A stretch of 64,000 nucleotides of DNA. Source: Alteribacter aurantiacus DSM 18675 (GTDB lineage: Bacteria; Bacillota; Bacilli; Bacillales; Salisediminibacteriaceae). Position 1 is the first letter of the stretch. Each line of letters opens with the position of its first letter. The position numbers and the translations under genes were made by a program. The stretch lies in assembly GCF_000429705.1 (NCBI RefSeq), contig NZ_AUCJ01000012.1, positions 4,412 through 68,411 on the forward strand, given 5' to 3'. The notes under the pieces are model-generated. The model made no database searches and was not told the DNA's origin. It was given only the letters and a program-made list of their open reading frames with translations. Shown here in pieces: positions 7,650 to 15,985 of this stretch.

Positions 7650-9689
7650 TTATTTGTTATCTTTGTCTTTATTATCATCATCAAAAGGTTTTTCAACTTG
7701 GTCGTCAAGGTAGCTTCTGCGAGGTTTCTCCTCGTTACTTTCCTCTGTTGCTTCGTTGTCTGTACCTTTTTTACTCTGGATATTCACTTTTGGCTCATCA
7801 TCTGATTCACCGTTAAGTTTATTGGACATGTGATGCCCTTCAGGCATTTTTCCATCTTCAACAAGGGACTTAATTTGTTCTGCATCAAGCGTCTCATATT
7901 CAAGAAGCATTTGAGCAACAAGTTCAAGCTTATCCTTGTGTTCAACCAAGATTTGACGACAGCGTTCATACGACTCTTTAATGATACGCTGAATTTCCAT
8001 ATCGATTTCATGAGCAATGGCGTCACTGTAGTTCGGCTCATTGTTAATGTCTTTGCCTAGGAAGACTTCTCCTTGTGGCTGACCGAATTGTAGTGGTCCG
8101 AGCTTTTCACTCATTCCATATTCCGTAACCATTTTACGAGCAATGCCAGTGGCCCGCTGGAAATCATTGTGTGCTCCGGTACTTACTTCACCGAACATCA
8201 CTTCCTCGGCTACACGTCCACCAAGAAGGCCTACGATCTTATCAAGAAGCTCAGGCTTTGTCATGAAATAACGGTCTTCTTTTGGAAGCATCATTGCGTA
8301 TCCGCCAGCTTGACCACGAGGTACGATGGTTACTTTGTGAACCATGTCTGCACTCTCGAGCTTCACCCCTACCACCGTATGACCGGCTTCGTGGTGGGCA
8401 ACAATGCCTCGTTCTTTCTGGGAAATAACACGGCTTTTCTTCGAAGGGCCCGCAATGACGCGGTCAATCGCTTCTTCAACCGATTCCATGTCGATCTTGT
8501 TTTTGTCTGTACGAGCAGCAACAAGGGCTGCCTCGTTAAGAAGGTTCTCTAAATCTGCACCAGAGAAGCCTGGGGTACGATGGGCAATGGTCTTAAGGTT
8601 AACGTCGTCAGCCAATGGCTTGTTCTTCGCATGAACCTCAAGGACTTGCTCACGTCCGATCACGTCGGGACGACCTACCATAATTTGACGGTCAAAACGT
8701 CCTGGACGTAGAAGGGCTGGGTCAAGAATATCAGCACGGTTTGTTGCAGCGATGAGGATAATTCCTTCATTCGCACCGAAACCGTCCATTTCTACTAGTA
8801 ATTGGTTAAGTGTTTGTTCACGCTCATCGTGTCCGCCACCAAGACCGGCACCACGACGACGACCAACTGCATCAATTTCATCAATAAAGATGATACATGG
8901 CGAGTTTTTCTTTGCATTTTCAAACAAGTCACGTACACGGGATGCACCGACACCGACAAACATCTCAACGAAGTCGGAACCACTGATTGAGAAGAACGGC
9001 ACGCCGGCCTCTCCTGCAACCGCTCGTGCAAGTAACGTCTTACCCGTACCCGGAGGACCTACCAACAGGACACCTTTCGGGATTCTTGCACCGATCTCAG
9101 AGAACTTGCGAGGGTCTTTAAGGAAGTCAACGACTTCGACAAGCTCCTGCTTTTCCTCTTCTGCACCGGCTACATCTTTAAAGCGGGCTTTCTTTTTGTC
9201 TTCACTATAGAGCTTCGCCTTACTCTTACCGAAGTTCATCACACGACTTCCGCCACCTTGGGCTTGGCTGAGTAAGAAGAAGAACAAGATAAAGATAATG
9301 ATAAATGGAATGATTGCGGTAAACACCGTCACCCATCCACTTGGTTCTTCAGCTTCTTGGAAAGAAACTGAATCTGCTTGGTTCACCAAGGTCACAACTT
9401 GACCTATCATCTCTGGTGTATCAGGAACATTTACAATGAAGGAAGCTCCTTCTTCAGGCTCCTCTTCATCATCCGTTGCACCAGGGACTAAATTCCCACG
9501 CAGGATATATACATCTCCACCCGGCTGGGCAGTGACATTTTCTATTTGACCATTTTCTAAGTACTCCTGGAATTCATTGAATGTAATCTCTTCGGTGCCG
9601 TCAGTCTCACCATTAAAGAGGCTTACAATTCCTACAATGACCAGGAAAATTAATAAATAGAAGATTGTATTACGAAAAATCCGATTCAT
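7650..9689 (-). CDS. ftsH: Membrane-anchored ATP-dependent zinc metalloprotease
   Basis: Degrades membrane and regulatory proteins, including Spo0A-pathway inhibitors in Bacillus. It is 679 aa. Transmembrane segments at about 7-25 and 120-141 flank an extracytoplasmic domain. Walker A is GPPGTGKT (211-218), Walker B IIFIDEID (near 270), the arginine-finger SRH is around 317-335 (ATNRADILDPALLRPGRFD), and the zinc site is HEAGH (433-437). The C-terminal tail is charged and low-complexity. ATG at 9689 is preceded by GGGAGGAGG, and a promoter lies just upstream. Confidence 0.98.
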   Translation of the reverse strand: MNRIFRNTIFYLLIFLVIVGIVSLFNGETDGTEEITFNEFQEYLENGQIENVTAQPGGDVYILRGNLVPGATDDEEEPEEGASFIVNVPDTPEMIGQVVTLVNQADSVSFQEAEEPSGWVTVFTAIIPFIIIFILFFFLLSQAQGGGSRVMNFGKSKAKLYSEDKKKARFKDVAGAEEEKQELVEVVDFLKDPRKFSEIGARIPKGVLLVGPPGTGKTLLARAVAGEAGVPFFSISGSDFVEMFVGVGASRVRDLFENAKKNSPCIIFIDEIDAVGRRRGAGLGGGHDEREQTLNQLLVEMDGFGANEGIILIAATNRADILDPALLRPGRFDRQIMVGRPDVIGREQVLEVHAKNKPLADDVNLKTIAHRTPGFSGADLENLLNEAALVAARTDKNKIDMESVEEAIDRVIAGPSKKSRVISQKERGIVAHHEAGHTVVGVKLESADMVHKVTIVPRGQAGGYAMMLPKEDRYFMTKPELLDKIVGLLGGRVAEEVMFGEVSTGAHNDFQRATGIARKMVTEYGMSEKLGPLQFGQPQGEVFLGKDINNEPNYSDAIAHEIDMEIQRIIKESYERCRQILVEHKDKLELVAQMLLEYETLDAEQIKSLVEDGKMPEGHHMSNKLNGESDDEPKVNIQSKKGTDNEATEESNEEKPRRSYLDDQVEKPFDDDNKDKDNK

Positions 9690-9725
9690 TGTTTACCTCC
9701 TCCCGCGTACAAGTACACTTAAAAT

Positions 9726-9755
9726 ATAGTACCATACAACCATCCTTCATCACAA
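9726..9755 (-). promoter_or_regulatory. Probable SigA promoter of ftsH
   Basis: On the minus strand TTGTGA (9750-9755), an 18-bp spacer and TACTAT (9726-9731). It is about 37 nt before the ftsH start codon. Confidence 0.45.
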
Positions 9756-9759
9756 TGAA

Positions 9760-10299
9760 TTAACCTTGGTATATTTCCGGCTTCAAGATGCCGATAAATG
9801 GGAGGTTGCGGTAGCGCTCTGCAAAGTCAAGGCCATATCCGACAACAAACTCATCAGGGACTGTAAACCCTGCTACGTCAGGGACAAGGTCCACTTTACG
9901 GCCTTCCGGTTTGTCGAGGAGGGTTACAATTTTGACAGTCTTTGCTTTACGATATCGGAACAGTTCCACTAAGTAGCTTAAAGTAAGCCCACTATCGATA
10001 ATATCTTCAAGGATCAGGACATCGCGACCTTCAACAGATGTGTTTAGGTCTTTTACAATCTTAACTTCCCCTGAAGAGACCATTTCATTACCATAACTTG
10101 AAACATCCATAAGATCGAGTTCCACATGTGTATCAATATGTTTGATCAAATCCCCCATAAATGGAAGGGACCCTTTTAGTACACCAACCACCAATGGAAA
10201 GCGACCTTCATACTCTTCTGTGAGCTGTTTACCTAGCTCTGCGACCTTTTCCTGAATTTCTTCCTCTGAAATCAATACTGACTGAATATCATCTCTCAT
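9760..10299 (-). CDS. hpt: Hypoxanthine-guanine phosphoribosyltransferase
   Basis: Purine salvage enzyme making IMP and GMP from bases and PRPP. It is 179 aa with the PRPP loop DVLILEDIIDSGLTL near residues 93-107 and the KPEGRK and VPDEFVVGYGLDF segments of the family. ATG at 10299. The AGGAGG upstream is about 14 nt away, which is long, but no closer start is in frame. The conserved tilS-hpt-ftsH order is kept; in B. subtilis TilS and Hpt act together as an ftsH activator. Confidence 0.96.
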   Translation of the reverse strand: MRDDIQSVLISEEEIQEKVAELGKQLTEEYEGRFPLVVGVLKGSLPFMGDLIKHIDTHVELDLMDVSSYGNEMVSSGEVKIVKDLNTSVEGRDVLILEDIIDSGLTLSYLVELFRYRKAKTVKIVTLLDKPEGRKVDLVPDVAGFTVPDEFVVGYGLDFAERYRNLPFIGILKPEIYQG

Positions 10300-10377
10300 A
10301 ATGTACGATTAAGCCTCCTAGAATATAATCCGAACTTTTCCCATATAACAAACGACCATTATGTAACAAAAGCTTAC

Positions 10378-11799
10378 TTATGTGACTTCCCTAAAAGGGT
10401 CATCATCTAACTCGCATTCCATATAAAGCACTTCCCCAATGTTTGAAGTAGCACTTCCGTAAACCGTATGCACTAGTCCCGGCACCCATACAATTCGATC
10501 TTTTGCATCGGTGACAATAGGCCATGTGTCACGGAGATGACGAGGAACTTTTTTATCAATGAAGATATCTTTCATCTTCTTGCTCCCGGTCATTCCTTTT
10601 GGAAACACACGGTCCCCCGGCTTCCTTGAACGTACTGTCAAAGGCAAGCACAAATCAAGCAGGTTACACTGCAATACCCATAAACCTCTTCGGTGATCCG
10701 GTTTATATGGAGAAACAGACGCCTTTATCATACCCTTTTTAAGCATAACCATGCCAGGTACAGGCAATCGTTTTTCCAACATGTCTTCATCAATATCCGC
10801 TGTTATTGCTTCGGTTGAGATCAGACAATGATCATACGATCGGTCAACAAAAAGATCCCCCGGCAAATCAAGGTGACCGGAAGGGTGTTCTTGTACAAGC
10901 AAGTCCATAAACGCTCTCTTATGTACACTTAACGATGGTACGTGATCGTCCTTTATGGAAAGATAGTTTAATATTAGATGAAAGCCCCTCCTTTGTAAAG
11001 GGATGGGCAAATCAAGAAACCCTTTCACCGATAATCTAATTTGCTTTTCATTTTGCTCTAAAATCACATCGGAAAGTCTCTCTTTTGCAAGATCGGTTAA
11101 AAACGCTTCATCTTCGTGCAGCCATTCACTTTGGCTTTGAAACCGTTCATGAACATTTGGGTTTTCTTCTTTAAAGAATGGAAGAATCCGTTTTCTGAAT
11201 CGGTTTCTCGTATATTTATCTTCCTCATTGCTCAAATCCACTTGGTAAGGAAGTCTGTGCTCTTTGCAATATGCCAAAATGTTTTCTTTACTTACATTTA
11301 AAAATGGCCTCACAAGAAAGCCCCCGGCAAATGTACGTTTCACAGGTATCCCCTTTAAACCGGCCCCCGCTCCTCGCACTTGCCTCATAATCATCGTTTC
11401 AATTTGATCGTCCCCGTGATGTCCCATTGCAAGGACATCACCATCATGTGCACGCATCGTTCGTTCAAAGAAATCATAGCGGCACACTCTTGCCGCTTCT
11501 TGAACAGAAGCGCCATACTCCTGCACGTAAGCTTTCACATCCAGCTTTTCTGTTACACACTCGATATCGTAATTACGGCATCGTTCAATCACAAAAGACA
11601 TGTCACTTTCGGATTCCTTCCCGCGCAGTCCATGCTCGGCATGCAGTGCAATCACACAAAGATCCATTTCCTCTTTCTTTTCCATTACGTAATGGAGTAA
11701 AGCCATGCTATCAGGACCACCAGATACAGCAACAAGCACGGTCTTTTCTGGCAAAAGTAATTGGTGGCGCAAAACAAATTGATCAACGACTCGTTTCAT
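10378..11799 (-). CDS. tilS: tRNA(Ile)-lysidine synthetase
   Basis: Converts C34 of the tRNA-Ile2 anticodon to lysidine so that it reads AUA. It is 473 aa from ATG at 11799 (MKRVVDQFVLRHQLL). A longer reading to 11850 adds an unsupported hydrophobic stretch. PP-loop SGGPDS is at residues 26-31, and the C-terminal TilS substrate-binding domains follow, with the LTVRSRKPGDR and RIVWVPGLV segments. Its start overlaps the end of the upstream exporter gene by 17 nt, so the accessory exporter pair is now joined to this essential operon. Confidence 0.96.
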   Translation of the reverse strand: MKRVVDQFVLRHQLLLPEKTVLVAVSGGPDSMALLHYVMEKKEEMDLCVIALHAEHGLRGKESESDMSFVIERCRNYDIECVTEKLDVKAYVQEYGASVQEAARVCRYDFFERTMRAHDGDVLAMGHHGDDQIETMIMRQVRGAGAGLKGIPVKRTFAGGFLVRPFLNVSKENILAYCKEHRLPYQVDLSNEEDKYTRNRFRKRILPFFKEENPNVHERFQSQSEWLHEDEAFLTDLAKERLSDVILEQNEKQIRLSVKGFLDLPIPLQRRGFHLILNYLSIKDDHVPSLSVHKRAFMDLLVQEHPSGHLDLPGDLFVDRSYDHCLISTEAITADIDEDMLEKRLPVPGMVMLKKGMIKASVSPYKPDHRRGLWVLQCNLLDLCLPLTVRSRKPGDRVFPKGMTGSKKMKDIFIDKKVPRHLRDTWPIVTDAKDRIVWVPGLVHTVYGSATSNIGEVLYMECELDDDPFREVT

Positions 11800-12229
11800 A
11801 ACGGTGACCAATCCCCTTTCCAAAAGAAAAAACAGCAAGTGCAAACACAAGACCGGCTGCGATCGCTCCGGCTCTTAACATCGTTTCAACCCCATACTCA
11901 AGCCCCGTTAAATATTCACCATCTACAAAGGCAAGCATGGTGAAGTAAGCACGACTTCCCGGCACGAGTGGCAATATCCCAGGAATGGCAAGGGTCGTTA
12001 CAGGGATCCTCACATACCTTGCCAAAAAGTGAGCGATTAACGCTGCTGTTAAGGATGCCATGGCCGTTGAAAATACAGGTGAAGCGCCAAAATATAGGCC
12101 TCCACTTAACACGGTATAAGCAACAACTCCGATTCCTCCACCTAATAAAAGCGCTCGCTTTGGTACACTGAAGATCACACCGAACCCCACTGTTGCAATA
12201 AAACAAATAATTAATTCAATAAAAAACAT
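11783..12229 (-). CDS. Threonine/serine exporter small subunit, YjjB/ThrE_2 type
   Basis: 149 aa, with about four to five hydrophobic segments and the glycine/proline-rich PGILPLVPGSRAY motif of the ThrE_2 family. This is the C-terminal half of ThrE-like exporters made as a separate protein, acting in the membrane with a YjjP-type partner. ATG at 12229 has AAGGAG at 8 nt; a TTG start at 12250 is less likely. The partner gene is directly upstream, with a hairpin repeat in between. It is not found here in B. subtilis. Confidence 0.85.
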   Translation of the reverse strand: MFFIELIICFIATVGFGVIFSVPKRALLLGGGIGVVAYTVLSGGLYFGASPVFSTAMASLTAALIAHFLARYVRIPVTTLAIPGILPLVPGSRAYFTMLAFVDGEYLTGLEYGVETMLRAGAIAAGLVFALAVFSFGKGIGHRYETSR

Positions 12230-12248
12230 GCGTCCCGCTCCTTTCGTC

Positions 12249-12292
12249 AAAGATAATGAAAAAATTCAAAACCCAATTTTTTCATTATCTTT
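12249..12292. repeat. Hairpin between the two exporter genes, related to the GAAGGC element
   Basis: Perfect arms AAAGATAATGAAAAAATT and their complement flank an 8-nt loop. The layout (arm with AATGAAAAA, 8-nt loop) is that of the hairpins at 1371-1414 and 44609-44652, but the outer bases differ. No T run follows, so it may act in mRNA processing or stability rather than termination. Confidence 0.6.
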
Positions 12293-12294
12293 CA

Positions 12295-13050
12295 TCAGAG
12301 AAATAAGGAGATGGCAAATGCCACACCACTTGCGATCGACAACGATGTAAGAAGCGCTTCCGCACCTCTACTTACTCCTGCAACCAAATCACCACTCATC
12401 AAGTCCCTTACAGCGTTCGTTAACGGAACACCTGGAACAAGAGGCATCAATGATCCGATGACAATTTGGTTGATATTATCTCCCACTCCGAAAAAAACAA
12501 GAGCAATAGCAACTGAACCACCGATAAAAGCCGCCATGAATTCAGCCGCAAAACGGACTTTTAAGTAACGCTCAAACTCAACGACCGTGATGCTCGTTAA
12601 AATCGCAGCGATAAAGGCGGGTAACAGGTCTGGCCAATCACCGCCAAATAGAAATGAAAAGCCGCTTCCCGCAATTCCCGCGCTCAAATGAATGAGCCAT
12701 AACGGATATGGAACCGAAGCTTTGGCGATATCCTCGAGCTTCGCCTCTGCCGTTTCTACATCAAGTTCGCCCGAAACGAATTCTCTTGATACTTGATTCA
12801 CTTCAGTCACTTTGTTCAAGTCTTGAAGTCTGTCATCCACACGCACCATCTGCATATGGTCATCTTTTCCTTCTTCCTCAAAGGAAAGGAAGATTCCCGT
12901 CGTTGTAGCAAAGCAGTGCACGTTTTTCATAGATGCTGCTTTTGCCATCCGTTCCAACGTCTCCTCTACCCGGTATGTTTCAGCTCCGTTCGTGAGCATG
13001 ATTTCACCGGCTAACAGGCATATGTCCATGACTTTATCCGATTTCCCCAT
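12295..13050 (-). CDS. Threonine/serine exporter large subunit, YjjP/ThrE type (DUF1212)
   Basis: 251 aa from ATG at 13050 (MGKSDKVMDICLLAGEIML), with AAGGAGG six nt upstream; a start at 13095 would add residues with no site. The N-terminal cytoplasmic half has LTNGAETYRVEETLERM and CFATTTGIFLSF typical of the ThrE domain. The C-terminal half has about five transmembrane segments and MPLVPGVPLTNAVRDLMSGD. With the next gene it makes a two-piece exporter of threonine/serine or small peptides. Substrate is inferred from family. Confidence 0.88.
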   Translation of the reverse strand: MGKSDKVMDICLLAGEIMLTNGAETYRVEETLERMAKAASMKNVHCFATTTGIFLSFEEEGKDDHMQMVRVDDRLQDLNKVTEVNQVSREFVSGELDVETAEAKLEDIAKASVPYPLWLIHLSAGIAGSGFSFLFGGDWPDLLPAFIAAILTSITVVEFERYLKVRFAAEFMAAFIGGSVAIALVFFGVGDNINQIVIGSLMPLVPGVPLTNAVRDLMSGDLVAGVSRGAEALLTSLSIASGVAFAISLFL

Positions 13051-13078
13051 GGTTTGCCTCCTTGCACGATCTTCTTTG

Positions 13079-14086
13079 CTACATGATTTGTCCAACTAAG
13101 TATAGAACATAAGCAAGAAGAAGGAAAGAGGCTACAAGGACGGTTTCACCTATACCAGATGAGCGCTTCTGTTGGCGCCGGACTCTCTTTTTATAAGATT
13201 TGCGATTGACTGTCGCACTTTCTTTATTTATAACCGGACTCCTCTTCTTAACCATGTGTTTTTCAGGTGAAAAAGACGTGTGTCCGATGAGCTCTGTTAG
13301 GTCTTTTCTCATGTGAAGCGCATCATGATAGCTTCCGGTAAGGGCTTTTTTAATCACGCTCGAATACGCTGTGAGCATGGATGTTTGACTAACTTGAGTA
13401 AGCAAGTACTTGAGATTGTCCTTATCCTTCCTCTCTAGCCTAGAAGGATAAGCGCAGTTAATCATAATCATACCTACTGCAAATAAGTCGTACGTAGGCT
13501 CTGCTTTGCGGCTCCCAAGCCCCCAGTATCCTCGATCAAAAAACTCCGTATATTCTTTAATTGATCGACCAAGCTTTGTCGTTCCACCTACATCAAACCA
13601 CCGCACCCTAACCGGTGGTCCTGTCATAAGTAAATTTTCAGGTTTCAAGTCCCCAAAAGCCCACCCTGCAAGGTGAAGGCGATCAAGGTCTCCAAGCAAC
13701 TGAATAATTGTGATCCCAATCCATTCCCCACCACGGCTTCTTAAAAAAGGGATTACTTCTTCCCCCTTTATATACTCCATGACATAGAAAGGATATGTCC
13801 CGCTAGTCGTTTCAACATCATCCACATCGATGAGAGAAGGCCCAAGGTGATCTCCTTGGACCTTTGAAAAGTGCTTTAATACATTCACTTCTGATGTGAT
13901 GGACATGGCATCTTGTCCCACTTTAAGCGCAGCCAAGCCAGCCTTTGTATCAGCGAGGTAAACAGTACCCGTGGCCCCCCGTCCCAGCTCCTTTATAATA
14001 TGATACTGGTTTTTATGCCACTTACCGATCAATCTTTGATCATTATATAGTTTACATCCCTGTTTCTTCGAGATCGGTTCTCTCAT
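13079..14086 (-). CDS. yabT: Tail-anchored serine/threonine protein kinase
   Basis: 335 aa from ATG at 14086 (TGAGGT at 8 nt); the TTG at 14101 is unlikely. Hanks-type kinase: glycine loop GRGATGTV (35-42), ATP lysine K55, catalytic loop FGDLKPENL (D146, K148, N151) and DVG in place of DFG (165-167). A basic linker (KSYKKRVRRQQKR) precedes one C-terminal membrane segment at about 312-332. In B. subtilis YabT is a DNA-binding, septum-associated sporulation kinase acting on RecA; the basic linker fits that. The start lies inside yabS. Confidence 0.93.
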   Translation of the reverse strand: MREPISKKQGCKLYNDQRLIGKWHKNQYHIIKELGRGATGTVYLADTKAGLAALKVGQDAMSITSEVNVLKHFSKVQGDHLGPSLIDVDDVETTSGTYPFYVMEYIKGEEVIPFLRSRGGEWIGITIIQLLGDLDRLHLAGWAFGDLKPENLLMTGPPVRVRWFDVGGTTKLGRSIKEYTEFFDRGYWGLGSRKAEPTYDLFAVGMIMINCAYPSRLERKDKDNLKYLLTQVSQTSMLTAYSSVIKKALTGSYHDALHMRKDLTELIGHTSFSPEKHMVKKRSPVINKESATVNRKSYKKRVRRQQKRSSGIGETVLVASFLLLAYVLYLVGQIM

Positions 14087-14789
14087 CTCGTTCGACCTCA
14101 ATTCTGTCCATCCGCTTATAGAAGATATGAAGCGCTTCTTGAAGTGCCGGTCCTGTCGGTGTCAATCCGCCTGGAGTAAGCTTTTTAAACACACCTGAAA
14201 GGGAGTCCAAGTGCGGGGTCCACCCTAATCTCTTCTCCACATCTTGTCGTTTTCCCGGGAACGAATAAAGGGAGAATTGATTAGCCCCTGTTCGGGACCG
14301 CAAACTTACGCTCAAATCAATCAATGCTTCTTGCACCATCGGCAACTTCTTGGTCATGCTCGCACTCGTATCTACTAATATGAGCACTTCAAGGTCCATC
14401 GTTTCACCAAGATCATCAACCACTTCCACAACCTGTCCCCTTTTTGCCGGAGACAAATCTTCCAACTCATGCTCTTCACCTAGAATTTGCTGAAGCTCCT
14501 TATTCACCACCCCTTGAATGGTTTGCGTCATCGCTTTTCGAGTGACCATCTGAACCGTCTGCGAGAGCTGTTTCGCATAAACGATTTGACTAATGCCACC
14601 ACCGGACGAAGCGATCTGCTCCACCTCATTTAATCCATGCTCACCATGCTGAGACTCTTCTAAAATACCAATTACATTTACCGTAATTCCTTGCTCTTTC
14701 ATAAGAGCTGCAATGGCAACAGGGTCTCCCCCTGCGTTTGAACAACCGTCCGTCAACAACAATACCTGCCTAAGCGTACCTTTCTTCAT
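14052..14789 (-). CDS. yabS: VWA-domain protein YabS
   Basis: 245 aa from ATG at 14789, with GGAGGGG at 6 nt; an ATG at 14804 sits on the binding site itself. The N-terminal part (RQVLLLTDGCSNAGG) resembles the middle of a von Willebrand A domain. A second part carries a complete metal-binding DTSAS motif at 140-144, followed by a GGLTPTGPALQEAL segment. The function is unknown; in B. subtilis it is sporulation-linked and paired with yabT. It overlaps yabT by 35 nt. Confidence 0.9.
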   Translation of the reverse strand: MKKGTLRQVLLLTDGCSNAGGDPVAIAALMKEQGITVNVIGILEESQHGEHGLNEVEQIASSGGGISQIVYAKQLSQTVQMVTRKAMTQTIQGVVNKELQQILGEEHELEDLSPAKRGQVVEVVDDLGETMDLEVLILVDTSASMTKKLPMVQEALIDLSVSLRSRTGANQFSLYSFPGKRQDVEKRLGWTPHLDSLSGVFKKLTPGGLTPTGPALQEALHIFYKRMDRIEVERDERTDLEETGM

Positions 14790-14804
14790 CTCTTTCCCCT
14801 CCAA

Positions 14805-15317
14805 ATGATAAAACTAGTATCATCATTTACAAGAATGAAAGAGAATATACAACGAAAGGCGGAATCAAGCGCTTAGCTCCGTCAGGCGTTTTAGGACGGC
14901 AACGGAAGTCGCTTCTCAGACTTCCTTTGACGGCATCAAACGACCCCGAGGAGCTGCTTGATGCAGCCGGACATGAGAAAGGTGTAATCGGCTTGCTCAC
15001 GAGCGATTAAAGAAACTTGACTTATCGCCAATTGGTGGCGAAAGTCATAGTTGATATTATACTTTTATCCATTTTTATTATTTCAAGAAAGTACAAGCAC
15101 TTTGGACCGGCTGATTGAAGCCGCTTTTCAGGCTTCTTCAGACGTGACAAAGTGACCTCGAGCTCGTAGCCGATGGAACCAGACATCACTTCCGAAGTAG
15201 TAACGTGATCCGTCAGACGTTTTAGGACGGCAACGGAAGTCGCTTTCCAGAGACTTCCTACACTGGAGCATTTCTGATTGAGAGGCTGACAAAAGGACGT
15301 CTCCTTGTGCCTTCCCA
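14805..15317. repeat. Noncoding repeat-rich gap before yabS
   Basis: Contains two near-identical blocks of about 47 bp (14879-14925 and 15210-15258) starting CCGTCAGRCGTTTTAGGACG and holding a hairpin GGAAGTC/GACTTCC, plus a looser third copy near 15105-15145 (GAAGCCgcttttcaGGCTTC). A 126-codon frame at 15022-15402 runs through it but has no binding site and is read as spurious. No other gene is seen. Confidence 0.6.
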
Positions 15318-15647
15318 CTACCCCATCATGCTCGCCAGATAAAGAAGAGGAATAATCCTTATCGCAAATGCTGCCATTTCTCTCGGTGGTCCTACCGGCC
15401 ATATCACAAAAAGGCGGTACGTGCCTGGGGCAATCACGTCACTGAACCTTCCTTTTACGTTTAACAGATTTTCCTTCACCGATATGGCACTCACCCACCC
15501 GGGGTAAACCGACAGGGCTTTTTTGCCCTCCAGCGACACTCGTAATCTTTTCTCCGGGCTAACGTTGGCAAACACCGCATACGTCCTAAAAGCAAACACT
15601 CGAATCAACCATTCTCGTAACGTTAGAAACATGTTGGATTTTTCCAT
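15318..15647 (-). CDS. Unrecognised small protein between spoIIE and yabS
   Basis: 109 aa from ATG at 15647, with GGAGGT about 10 nt upstream. I do not recognise it. The sequence begins MEKSNMFLTLREWLIRVFAF, has a middle part that could form a beta-rich domain (WVSAISVKENLLNVKGRFSD, then IAPGTYRLFVIWP) and ends with a hydrophobic stretch AFAIRIIPLLYLASMMG. Nothing equivalent sits here in B. subtilis. It could be a gene fragment or a lineage-specific gene; the binding site and uninterrupted frame favour a real gene, weakly. Confidence 0.4.
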   Translation of the reverse strand: MEKSNMFLTLREWLIRVFAFRTYAVFANVSPEKRLRVSLEGKKALSVYPGWVSAISVKENLLNVKGRFSDVIAPGTYRLFVIWPVGPPREMAAFAIRIIPLLYLASMMG

Positions 15648-15985
15648 TATTTCTTCCACCTCCGAAGGTTTTTCCGCTCATTAGCGGCCATGCTGTTTGC
15701 TTTTCGTGGTCGTCTTGATTTGCATTAATTATGAATTATGATCCTACTTATAAATGCCTATTTAATTATTTGCCAATAAAGAGAGATCGCCACAAAACGT
15801 TTCGTTACCCTGAATCACCGGCCACCCCCGGGATTCTCCGGACTCTGTTTCTCTCGTCGATTCTCTTTGTTCGTTTATATTGCCCTTCTCACGCTAACCT
15901 GGCTCATAGTACCTTGACATGCAGATTTCACCTCCTGTATCTGATCAAAGACCCGCTTTTCTTTAACATCCGTTGGCTCGCATCC
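15648..15985. other. 338-bp gap downstream of spoIIE
   Basis: No convincing gene, terminator or repeat array is seen. A short palindrome CCGCT-cat-TAGCGG type lies near 15672-15686. An 88-codon plus-strand frame at 15731-15997 lacks a binding site and is not called. Confidence 0.4.

Noticed and set aside
15022..15402. 126-codon minus-strand ORF
   Set aside because: Overlaps the orphan gene and the repeat blocks in another frame, lacks a binding site and has no protein-like pattern.
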